DNA of 64,000 nt from Takakia lepidozioides (Eukaryota > Streptophyta > Takakiopsida > Takakiales > Takakiaceae), in NCBI GenBank assembly GCA_030704615.1, contig CM060732.1:78599053-78663052 (forward strand). The letters run 5' to 3'. Of this stretch, positions 1 through 12,000 are shown one piece after another (within the stretch, counting starts at the first letter, position 1; each line of letters opens with the position of its first letter). The position numbers and the translations under genes were made by a program. The notes under the pieces are model-generated. The model searched no databases. It saw only the letters and a list, made by a program, of their open reading frames with translations, and was not told the DNA's origin.

Positions 1-1300
1 AAACAAAAAGCTCACAAGGGCAAGGTCAAGGGGAAAGAAAGGACATAATGATGAAAGTACCCTTGTGCTGTTGCCCTCCCACATTTCTCCAGCTGACTCC
101 TACAGCCACACTGGTCCGGTAAGATGTCGCAAGAATCAGTGTCCACTTCCAATATTGGATAACGGGGAATGCTTACTAGCCACATTGAATGGGAAAAGAG
201 TGAGACTAGCTTTTGCCAACACAAAGCTTGGCCCTGCTTGTATGGCATGGTCGCTATGTCAATGGTCTCTCCACCTCCTTGGGGGCAAGAGCCTCCTGCA
301 TACCAAATCAAGTCAGCTGTAGACTAAGTAGGAGTGAGAAGGTCAAAATAGGCACAGATGTGTAGAGGTCGTGAGTTTCACAATTTTTAACGGAAGCTAC
401 TACTGGTGCATTGTTTACTCTAATGGTTGTTGAACTCCAGGGTAAAGATTCCAATCAACAAATGGGGACTTGTACTAATGGAATCAGCAGACTTCATTCG
501 TGCGACCTTGACCCTGAAGGTTCAAAGGTGATAACAAGTGTTCACTGCTCCGAAAGGCAACTACATTCGGTGGATGCATTGTGAGTAGGAACTGGTCACC
601 TAGCACCTGAATCATGGACTTCCACAAGTGTCAACTATAAACAATGCTGATATGAAACATACAATCAATTGGATTTCAATCAACAATCAGATTTGAAGGT
701 CTCTGAGAGTGCGGGCCTCCCCTTGGCATAGTAGTTCTGTCATGTCACCCGACCAAGAGCTTTGGATCCAACTTCGATCACTTGGCACTTGATTCGGAGT
801 GTCGGAGTGCGAACTGCGAAGCGTAACATTCTCTGTCACATTCTCACCCAGCACTCGTCTGATTCATAGCACAGCATTTGATTCACTGGTCTGGCACTCT
901 CTCATTTGATTCATTGAATGCGAAGTAAATTCATTTGCCTGCAGGCAGACAGTCTGCACCCCAAATTGCCGCCTCTTCAACTTGTCAGCTTCAGATCATA
1001 AATTCGCATAGAGTAGCACGGAATGTCTATAAATACTGTATAGTGTGAAGTGTAAAGCAACCTGGCCAGGAGTTTCCACGATTTTCGGACCTTCCCTCGG
1101 AAACTCCGGCTGCAGGTGCTCTACACTGCCCTCGAACCAGCTGATACTATTTCTTCTCTCGAAAAATGTTCTCAAGTTAAAAAGTTGCTTGTCAGTGACG
1201 GATGGCAAGGCTATGTGCAGGGTGTGCAATGTGCCTTGAGAGAGAGGAGAGGACGAGGAAGTCTCCTGTCGAAATTGTAATTTTTTCCTTATTGACCTCT
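1..1300. other. No recognisable gene (1.3 kb)
   Basis: I see only short open frames on both strands, none with a recognisable domain or convincing splice signals. Around 800-930 there are loosely repeated phrases built on gattca and gcactc. Nothing here supports a gene call. Confidence 0.5.
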
Positions 1301-1370
1301 CTAGGTAGCAGGATTTGACCCTAGAATTAGCTGGGTGGTACTCAGTGCTCTATCCAACTGAGCTACCCAG
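1301..1370 (-). tRNA. tRNA-like sequence, probably a pseudogene or SINE head
   Basis: Read on the minus strand from 1370, the sequence has a perfect A box (TAGCTCAGTTGG), a paired GCTC/GAGC D stem and a near-consensus B box (GGTCAAATCC). The ends CTGGGTA and TACCTAG pair over 7 bp with one wobble. The usual two-base spacer between acceptor and D stem is missing, the anticodon stem pairs poorly, and no T-run terminator follows. It is better read as a degraded tRNA or the head of a tRNA-derived SINE than as a working tRNA. Confidence 0.4.
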
Positions 1371-3000
1371 GGCCTTCAGTCCCCTCAGCCCTGTTATTTT
1401 AAGAAAAAGGAAAAAAGGTAAAGAAAAGAAACGTGGTTTGTGGGGAAAAGAAAACAATGTTATCCGAAAGAGCAAGACGGCGAGCGCAGAACGACGAGCT
1501 CTGCAGCTATGGCGGACACGTGTAGCAGGCCGGTTGCAGGGGTTTACTCTATACTCGGCCCTCACCCCGCAACCGTCGCGTCTCAGACGTCCTTCCTTCG
1601 GACTCCATGTTGCTTTCGATCTTGCTTCAGTGCTGCTTGCAATTACGAGGGATGCAGCTGGTGGAGGGAAGAAGAATGCGACTATGTGAGAAGCAGCATC
1701 GTTAGAAATTTTTTGGCAGCTTTCATTGAATGATTGTCAGGTTGTGTCCTCGGCTGTATGTAGTTGACGCCGTCCGGTTTTTGGTGTACATACTGATATT
1801 TACTGGTCGGTAGAGTCGTTACTCGGTTTTTGTAAGGATGAAGGTGCAGTGCAGTGCATCTGCAGAATGTGTCAGAGATGAGAATGAGCGTTCCTGCTCG
1901 GTTAGAATCATCGGAGCGTCCTTATCGTTCCTTATGCGAGATTGGTGTTTCTTTGGCAACAGCCGAGGTCGAATTATCCACACTGTATTTTAAACCATTC
2001 GTGATTGCATTTGACGATCACTTCTCCGGTGCTGCAATTTGCAATCGTAATTGACAGATGCCTGTGTATGCATTGTAGAGCATGGAGACTCCACTCTTGC
2101 AACAACGATGCTCCTTTGCTTCTATTATTCCCCGTTTTCTTTTTGTCTCTGATGCAACGACTTACGTACCTGTGGAGTCAGTGTATTCTCTCGGATCATG
2201 GCTCATTTGTAATGCTCGTTACCACCAAGTCTGACAAGTCAGCAAGGCAACTCTACATTATGTGCACAGTCGCCACTATCTTGCTACTATTATCCTGATC
2301 AACGCTTGGTTCGGAAAGGAGCCCACTGTACTGCATGACGGCTCCAGACTGACTATAACGTTCAGGGGGAACATAGTATTGCAGCACGTGTCTCCCTGCA
2401 AAAAAACAGGGTGTCTCTGCAAAGCAATACTCTCTCATTGCTTGTGCCATCAGCGTCAGCAATGATCACCCTCCCATGTGAGTTATCTACCTTGTTTCTA
2501 CATGTCAGTGGTTACTGTGGGAGCCAATTGCTGCGTACCCTAATAGAAGATCATTTGTAGTGCCTGTAGGTGGCAACTCTACCCACATTAGAAGGATGAG
2601 AGAGAAGGTCTGCATCTAGTCCTTGCAGTGAGATCACAAGTCACACATGCCATGCAGTCATCTTTTGAGCAGTCAAGCAGTGTGAAGTGAGTGGACAGCA
2701 TATTTGGCTTGGTTCGTGGGAACATCTACCTCTTTGCCGTATATTTACATTCTTGCTATGGTATTTATTTGCTTAGTCAAGGTGTTTGATGAGCAGATAG
2801 CAGAGCTGTCTTCATAGAGTAGCACAGGGGCATTGAGGAGTGGATGCACAGGGAGCTGCTTCTTATAATGACAAAGTTAGGTGTGCACTATTCTCGTCAT
2901 TTTGTGGTGATTGCTTTTAGAGAAGGATGAGCCATGCTGGATTGACATAAATCTGTGTCGCCCTTGGAGATTTGGAGATTCGAAAGTTTTTAAAATGCAG
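1371..3000. other. Upstream region of the coiled-coil gene; 5' exons not resolved
   Basis: Open frames at 1315-1733 and 1854-2465 have no recognisable domain. The first exon I can join confidently to the downstream gene begins at 3001 and needs one preceding base from an earlier exon, so at least one 5' exon must lie upstream, probably here. I could not place the start codon. Confidence 0.35.
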
Positions 3001-6000
3001 TTAGCAATGAGGACTCAAGTGATAGTCAGGCATCCTCAGTGGCTACTTCATCAGCAAGCTCCAGTAGCAGTCTGGCATCTACTGTCACCAGGGGAACAAG
3101 GAAACGGGTCAAAGAAAAAGGGCTTGGGAATTTTTTAAATACAAACGATGCTTCAAGGGTAGGCAAGGAGGAGGGTGTGAATGGAAGAGAAACACCAACT
3201 GGGAAACTGGGTCGAAAGATTTTGCGGAAAAGTGGACAGGAATATGTCTCGAAGAGTAAGATCATGGCTGAAATGGAAGCTCGGATTGCTGCTGAAGAGA
3301 AGGCTCGTGTTTTCAAATCCTATTCTCATTTTGAATGATATAGACAGTCCACTCAGGTACTAGATTGTATATAGTAAGCTATAAATCCAGGCAAGATATT
3401 GATTGCAGTACGAAAGTCGTTGTGCAGATCCGGCTCCTGTGTACCAGAGGTTTGACATTGCACTGATCCTTGCACTCTGTCCCATGTAGGCTGCAGAGGG
3501 GAGGCTTCGCTCTTTACTCGACGAGGGGGCCTGTTTCCATGCCAAATTTAGGGATGAGTTAGAAAAAGGGACTACAGACAGACGTAGACTGCAAGAACTG
3601 CTAGAGGTTGAGAAGTCCAGGCATGAGATTTCTGAGAGAGATTTAAAAGAAGGGAAGGCCAGGGTTAAACCAGGTCATGCTTTGGGGTTGAGGAGAGAGC
3701 CACATGAAGCATGCCAAGAGCTGGTGACTTCACCTGGACTGGTGGTGGGGTCTCAAGATGAGAAACAATGGCAGGCTCGTATTGCTGCTGAAGAAAGGGC
3801 TTGTCTATTTGAAGCCTCTACCAAGGTTGGTGTGCCTGCTCTACTTCTCAGTGAAATGCATCTCACCGAAGAGATAATGTGTGATATGCTGGCCAGGCCC
3901 TCCAAGTATTTCACTGAATTGAGCCAACTTGGGGAAATAATATAAAAGGTCACAATTACAGTGGCAGGGATGCCTCAGGGGTGAGTTTTGCATAGTGGTG
4001 CACAGACATCCTGTGGAAAAAGGATAGCCTTGGCTGGTATTTGCCTATGCATATTGCAATCTGCCTAGCTCGTGTGTGGATATAGGAACTCAGCCATGCG
4101 AGCAAATGGGGACTTTGAGCACATAATCCGTATTTGGCAGAAGTACGACAGTATCCTGCAGCATAACGTGCCATTTTGCAGCATCTCCTTCCAACGTGTT
4201 TTGAATTTTTCTCTGAGTTCACCCACCCAAATCTGTAATTCTCCCTTTGATGTGACTGTGAAATCTGCTCATTTTGTTATGGAAGCTCCTAAACCTGCTA
4301 TTGTTTGTTTGACTTCTTGGATGGTCACAGAATGCCGAAGAAAAATTGCTCATATTGCTGGATGAAAGGACATCATTCCATGTCCGATTTAATGAGGAAC
4401 TTGAGCAAGGCAACACCGACACACAACAATTGCTGCAACTGCTGAAAATGGAAAAGGCCAAGCATGAAGCTTCTGAAAGAGCACTTAAAGAAGTCAAATT
4501 AAGTTTCAAGTCCCTCCTGACCACGGAGATGGGGTCCATGAAAGAGTCTTACAAACATATCAAGTTGGAGAAGGATCAGATTGCAGCCATGCCCCTCACG
4601 CCACTCGATGAGGAACAGCGAAATCTGATGGCCAAATCGAAGAAACAAATTGCAGCTGAAGAGAAAGTGCTTGCGTTTGAAGCTTCTGCCAAGGTGGCAA
4701 ACTCCCTTTGTTGCACTAGAATTGTGGCTAAGTGTCTCCAGTACTCTTTCTGGAACGCTCTTCAATTTGCTTATTTTAAAATAATTGTACATAAGAAAAT
4801 TCTCTGTTCCCACTCAAAAGGGATGGAGGCTCATTTATCCTGCATGCCCCCCCTTTGCTGCAGTTTGGACTCACACATACATGGATGCGAAAAACCCCTC
4901 TCATGTATGCTTAAGACACTCCTTTATGCAAGAGAGGCATGAATGCTCTCCTCCGTTCTATCGTTGCAGACAAAGCTGTCATTTCCCCAACAACCTCAAT
5001 ATCAGCTGACAACAAAGCTCAGATTAACGTTCCTTGGCCGAGTCTGTATCATGTTGGACTTGCAGCCACAGTTAAAGCAGCCACAGTTCCTCCACTTATT
5101 TAGTACCATCTAGTCCTTATGGTGCATAGGGGTACTGAACAGCCGGTTTCTGCTTCCATGTAGGCTGCAGAGGAAAGGCTACGCATCTTGCTTGAGAGGA
5201 GGGCATGGTTGCATGCCAGGTTCAAGGAGGAGTTGGAGCATAGCAGTGTAGATCGGTTGAGATTGCAGCAGCTGCTTGACATGGACAGGTCCATGCATGA
5301 AGCTTTAGGAACCATTGAAGACGGTGTCAATACTGGCAAGACAGAACTGAAGGTGGATATGCAGCAAGAATCAAAGCTCTCCGAAGTAGAGTCTTTCTCT
5401 TCCATCATGGCTGTATTGCAAGACGACGAGAAAATGAACCTAGTGAGTGAAATGAAGGCACACGTTGCCGCTGAACAGAAGGCTTGCTCTTCCGAGGATT
5501 CTGCCAAGGTTGGCTTTTGTTGTGACCTAGAACATTGTTGTTCTGCATCCCCCTAGAAAGAAGAGCCATTTGCTCATGGCGACATAGCTCCATCAGTTTC
5601 TTGTCCACCTGGTGTCATTCAAATTCTGGATAAGGAAGAGGAGAATTCCCTTTGAGAGAGTTTGTGAGCTGATTCAAAGGGAAAGGAAAATTTTTACACA
5701 TCACCCGCCAACTCATGCTGGATTGGTAGGTCAGGCATTTGCAGGGCCCCAACATGACCATGAACTCTACTCCAAGTTATAAATCAACCCTTGGTTGTAG
5801 TCCTTCAGACTCATGGACGTGCAGTGTGTCTTCCAAACTCATTTCAAAGTGGTAGATAGAGCACTATTTGTCAGTATGATAAAATTTCTCTCCATTGTCA
5901 CAGAATTGATGAACACTGACAATTTTAGTGCCTGTCTCTAGGTTGCTGACAAGAAGTTGGACACTCTACTTGATGCGAGGACAGCTTCTCCCACAGGATT

Positions 6001-9000
6001 TGAGGAGGAAGGGAGCACAGAGAGGTTGACATTGCAGCAGCAGCCGGAAACGGAATCACCTTATCTGGAGACAGAAAGTCCACCCCAGGACTCTGGCAAC
6101 ATCTCTCCCTTTGTCCATGAGTTCAAGATGAGAGGAAACTGTTTGAAAGATGTGGATGAGCCAGCACTTATATCCGGAAATGAGGATGAAATGTTGGATG
6201 TTTGCATTGCACGGGTCAGTTCTGAGACCTCCCCTGTTACTGTGTCTGATGATGGTGAAAATATAAACTGTGCTGGTACATCAAGATCAGAGAATGATAA
6301 GAAGGAAGCCCAGCCACCAATAAAAAGCCTAAAAGCTCTTTCCTCGACTGAGGATTTTCAGAGACATGCAGGTATACGTCAATCACTACCACCAGAGGGA
6401 AGTAGGGATGAGGGAAAGCAGCTGTATGGGTCCCTCCCTTCTTCAATGTCTAACCGGGACTTGGATAATGGCATGCCTCACCAAGATGGTTGTCCCCTAG
6501 CTGAGGGTTGGAAGAAAATTGGACAAAAAGGTTTGCTGGATACCAAGTCCTCATCTCTTACCATGTTTGATGATGGTGAAATGAGACTAGAGTGTTGCAC
6601 TCTTGATGTGTCAGGGTCACAAAACCATAGAAGGAATGTTCACACTCCAGGAAGCAGCTCCAATGCTGTTTCCTTGACTGTCAATTGGAATAACGATTCA
6701 GCTGAACATGCACATAGGAGCAAGCAAGAACAGCTCAATGAGTTGCTGCACTCTCCACTGTCTCACCGCCTTCATTTAAGTGTTTCTCCAAAATTGTCTT
6801 GGGAGATAGCAGAGGCTACAGGTCCAAAACATTTAAAGTTCCCTGTGATCCCCATCCAAGGGCCGGGACTTGTTAGATCCGAAGAGCAGATGTTGGGAAG
6901 GGGTGAGGACATAAGGCTCTATGGAGGCGCTAGCAATGTCGACCCTCAGTTGAACCGCTTGATGAGAACCTCACATGGAAAGGCTATAGACTATCTTGGG
7001 ATATCTGGGAGTTCTAGAGCTTCGTCTATGAGGGCTGAAGCTCTGAGAACACTGCAGGATGAGACGTTGAAGGTGGCAAAAGCCGGCATTCGTAGAATAG
7101 TTCATGAGCATGAACTATCCTGGAAGACAGCAGAGGATGCAGTTGAGGATATGAATGTAAGGTTGAAGCTCCTGGAGGGCTACAAGGTTCTGCTGCAAGA
7201 AACCTTAGACAGAACACAGAGCATGGATCAAGGACAGAAGAAGATGGAGATTGTGTCGCAGAGACTAGAGTCCAACTTTGACGATCATCCTTTGGGGTTC
7301 ACTTCTTTTTATCAATCCCCAGTGTACGAGGATCGAGGAACAAGATCAGAGGAGTGGGATAGTCGGTTGGCATCTGGAAGGCAATCACTGCAGATGTCGA
7401 CACCTCATGGGCAGGCCGTCACTTACCGAAGTGAGGAGACAGAAGATTTGAAGGATATCGAGATCGGGAAGCTGAGGGTGGAGATCAAGAAGTTGACTGC
7501 TAAAATTGCTTGGTTGGAAGAGACTAGGGGCCGACCTGAATTTCTGCATCATCCACAGGTGAGAGTTGGAATTCAGATAGAATATCTAAGATGGATTCAT
7601 CATACATAGTCTTAGAAAGTCTGAAGTTGCTGGCATAGCTGGAGGGAAATTCTGACTGTGGAATACTCTGCAGATTTCATGTGTATTAGTGGGTTGAAAC
7701 TTGCTTGCAAGTGGGCATTGATCCTTCTCTTCATAGCTGGTTGCCACAGGCTGACTGTTGTTGGGGTAGTTTGAGTGTGCAAGAACTTCGTTAATGTTTG
7801 CATGCCTTTGTAAGTTCCTCTTTTGTATTGAGACATGCTCTAAAAGTCTGAATGAGGTAAGTTTTACGTTGACAGTGACATTATCCTGTAAATTTTTCAC
7901 TTTTGAGGTGTGATAGTTGACCGAAGGTTTCTGTGATGTGGTTAGGGGACCTTTAAAGTTTGCTTGGTCTGTTGCTTAGATGGTTGCCGCATAACAACAA
8001 TGGCAGACAATTTTTAAGTACAAGAGCATGCTGTTTAAGCATGATGAAAACCTTAATGGCTGTGGATATATCTGTGATTGGAGATGTATGAGTACGTTGT
8101 CTTTGATGTAATTTCTGGAGAAATCACAGACTTATGGAACCACTTCCCAACACTTATCTGGATATGATCTTATGCAAAGAGCGAGGTGCCTGAGTTCTTC
8201 TCTTTTGAGCAGGAAGAGGAGCTGATAAAAGAAGATGCCAGAACTAGCATGGGCACCCCTAAAGCAGGGAATTTTGGTACTCACAATTCAAGGCAGTGGA
8301 AGGGGAATCAAACGCTTGGGCATGAGGCCAGAGAGAGTGAAGTGCCTGGAGTCTCTTATCACAAGCAATCAGAGTCTTGGTTCTTGTCTCCAGAGCAAGG
8401 AGCGATTTTTCCTCAAACATGTGCCACTACCAGAGATGTGCCTACGGCCTCCCTACCAGAAGGAGACTCGTCGAGTCTTGGAGCTTCTGCTGTTCAAACA
8501 GAAAACCAGGTGCAGATCAGAGAGTGTGAAATGCCCATAGTTGAACCAGAATTCTTCTCTTCAGAGCAAGCAGAGTGTGCCATCCCTAGAGAGAGTGTTG
8601 AGCATGATGTCCCTATTTCTGCAGTTCCACAAGGGAACTTCCTGAGTCTTGGAGATTGTGCTACTCAAACAGAAAACCAGGGACAGACCAGACATACTGC
8701 AGTGAACCTATTCTCTCCTCAGAAGGAATCACAGCCACAGTTTCTCTCTGTGGAAGAAGCAAATTGGTTTGCCATTAATAGAGATAGTCTCAAGCCACAT
8801 GTCCCTGTCAGCTCATTTTCAGAAGCGAACTCGTCCAATCTTGGAGCTTTTGCTAGTGAACCAGAAAACCAGGCCAAACAGAGTGAAGTTCCCCAAGTCT
8901 CTCCTGAAAAGGGAGCAGATCCACACTTCTTCTCTGCAGAGCAGACAGCGAAGTTTCTACACTCTCTTACCCTTGCAAGAAATAGTCTGAAGCCTGATGT

Positions 9001-12000
9001 CCCTGTCACCTCATCTCCAGAAGGAAACCCGTCTAGTGTAGGACCTTCTGCTACTGAAATAGGAGACCAGGGGCAGGACAGACAGAGTGAAGTAGCCCAA
9101 ATACGTCAGAAGGAATCAGAGCCCAAGTTCTTCTCTCCGGAGCAAGGAGCAGAGTTCTTACACACAATTACTGTTGCTAGAAATAGTCTCAAGCCTGATG
9201 GCCCAGTCACAGAAGGAAACCTATCAAGTCTAGAAGTTTCTCACAGAGAAAATCAAGGGCAGGGGAGTCAATTGGGCTTGCTCGGCAAGGTTAGACAGAG
9301 CCTACGGTCTCATGTACAGCCAACAATTATTGCTTTGAAGGCTCCAGTGGGGTTCTTCACTCCAGAACAAGGAGATATTCTGCTACATTCAATGGCCCTT
9401 GCCAGACGCAGTCTTAACGACCATATGACTTCCACTCAAGAAGAGGACCAACTGAGTGTTGGAGCTTTACCAACTCCAGAACAAAACCAAGTGCATGCAG
9501 ATCAGCAGGTGTCACCTTTCAAGGCTAGACAGAGCAGATGTTTTTTCCCCCGAATCTTTGCTCGCAAGGGCCCAGCTACACAGTTCGTTGTTCCAGAGCA
9601 AGGGCACAACCTACTACAAGGAGTGATTTCAAATAAGAATGACCCCATTCGTAGTCTCCCTATCACCTCTATTCAAGAAGAGAACCAGCTGAGCCCTTGT
9701 CCAGAAGGAAACAAAGTGAAGGAGGGTAAATTTGGTTCGCTTGTTAAAATTAGACAGTCTCTGCTGCGAAAAATGCGAAGGTCAAAGGTTAGCTGATTTT
9801 CATTTCTCATTGAGGGAAGTGTCCCTCACATTCTGATACTTCTGAAAATAGCTTGTATGTTCTATTTTAGTCAGGAGTAGTCTGTTTGTAAAAGAGAAAC
9901 TGTGACAGTTTCTCTACTCTGATTCCTTCTGACTAAAGTTTAGAGAGCTACTCACATAGTTCTGATATTGTGGTAGCTTAGTTCCAAAAATGTGATGGAC
10001 TTTTACTTCAACACAATCTAGGGTATGACATGCATGGAGTAAATTCTTTCAAAGGGTGTACAAGCTACACACTTGCATTCTGCAGTTGCCATGGGGGAAA
10101 GATCACTGTGTTGGTGGAGAGGTGGAGAGATGAATGGTAAGCCAGAAGCACAATTGCATCTTCAGCCAGTTGTGCTGCAATTGTCCTCGACCATCAGTGT
10201 CACTGTGGAAGTCATGCTTTGAAAGAGATTGACATTCCGCAAGGTTAGCTGTCTACTTTCAGAATCCTGAAGTTCATACACATGGCAATCCTTGTGTGAA
10301 TATATGAAACTTCTTGTGTTAGTCAAGAATTGGAGATTTTGGCATGTGGCCTGTCAAATACCTGCAAACTTTGTGTGCAGAGTTAATTTGCTTACCGTAG
10401 TTGAATGGAACTTTCTGAAAAAAAATTGCTTGCACCTTCCTGGGTTTGCAGCTTTCCATGATATCTTCATTTCATGGATCCTGGGGGAGTTATCTCTGTA
10501 GATTTTGGTATCTTCTCTTAGATCTTGCTGTATTTTTGTATGTTTGGTGTTGTACTTGTATGACGACAGACATTTGGGCTCCTGATCCCCTGACCACTGT
10601 TGGTTTGTGGCAGGAAAGGAAAGCTAGGTCAGTAACCCCAACACTGGCCCTCTTTGGCAGGCCCCTTACCCAGCAAATAGGTGAAGTATCAGGAATCCAA
10701 CCTATCACGCACGAGCAAAGCTTGAAGGACATTGAGAAAGAAACCGAGTCATCCCATTTGAGTTATCGTACAAGCCCAAGTGAAAGTTTGGCAGAGATGG
10801 AAACTCCAGACAACGAGCTGCAGAGGATGGAAGATGCCCAGCCTGCACTGGAGAAGCATGTGGTCAGTCCTGCCTATTTTGAGAAGGAAAGTGAGAAGGG
10901 CACTATCAAGCAAGACAACTCTGTGGAGGCAGTGAGGGTCATAAAGGGGCGACAAATTGGCCAGGAAGTACTTGGGGTCTCATCTTGTACCTCTGCACAT
11001 ACTGAGGGTGAAGTAGAAGGGATGAGAAACGACATATCTGATGATACCTCTGAAGACCATGTTAAACTGAGCAGGTAACCTGCGCATCTGTTAGCTACTT
11101 ATTCTTCTTGACTCTCTCACCGCACTGATAGAATTTACACTATCTGTGAGGATACCCTTGTCTTGCCTGGATCCAGTACCTAGACTAAATGCATCAGAGA
11201 GACTAAAAATTATTATTATCATAATTACTGTGGCATCCACCTAAGAGAAGGATGCTGGGTGGTCCTAGAAATCTTTGTCTATCTTTTCCTTTGTGCAATA
11301 ACCATAATCCCAACCATGTTCCACAGCAAATATTGAGTGAGTGGACTCGTCTGGTGAAGTAGTGTGTCTGGCAGATAACTGATGGTTTTTTCCCTCAGCT
11401 GATAGAGTCCCTCCACTGACAAACGTACATGGGGATCCTTTGTACAGCCCAACCAGTCATGTTGGGGAAGTCCCCAGGTGATAAGAAAAGAGTTAAAACG
11501 TGAAGACATGAATTCTGTCCATAAGGGGAACCAGCCTTTTGCAGTTATTAGTGGTGACACATTAGGCAGAAGTGTTTATTTCCCTCCGCAATTTTTTAGA
11601 GCATTGTGACAAAGCACTTGATCTGAAAACTGGGCCTCTGGAAAATAGGCCGTTCCAAGGAAGCCTGCACCAAGCAGCAACTGGTGTAACCTCATGGGGC
11701 AAACTGACTTCTGTGTCTCCCAAGGATGAGAAAACAGAGGAACAGATTAAGAAAAGCCAGGAGGCAGTTGGAATGGGAACAGAGTATACGTCTAGGGGCG
11801 CAACTGATAGAAGTTGGCCAGTGGAGGTGAAGGAGAGGGAGACAGAATTGAAGAGATTGCAAGAGGATTTTGAGGAGAGAGAGAAGCAAACAAGGGAATT
11901 GCAAGAGAAAATTCAGGAGAGTGAGGGACGATACAGTAGATTACAAGCGGAATATCAAGAGAGTAGGGAAGAGGGAAGAAACGACCACAAGGAGAATCAG

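Noticed and set aside
10292-11078. Start of a separate gene at the Met near 10446
   Set aside because: The frame upstream of 10,614 is intron-like; the exon from 10,614 has a clear acceptor and continues the coiled-coil gene.
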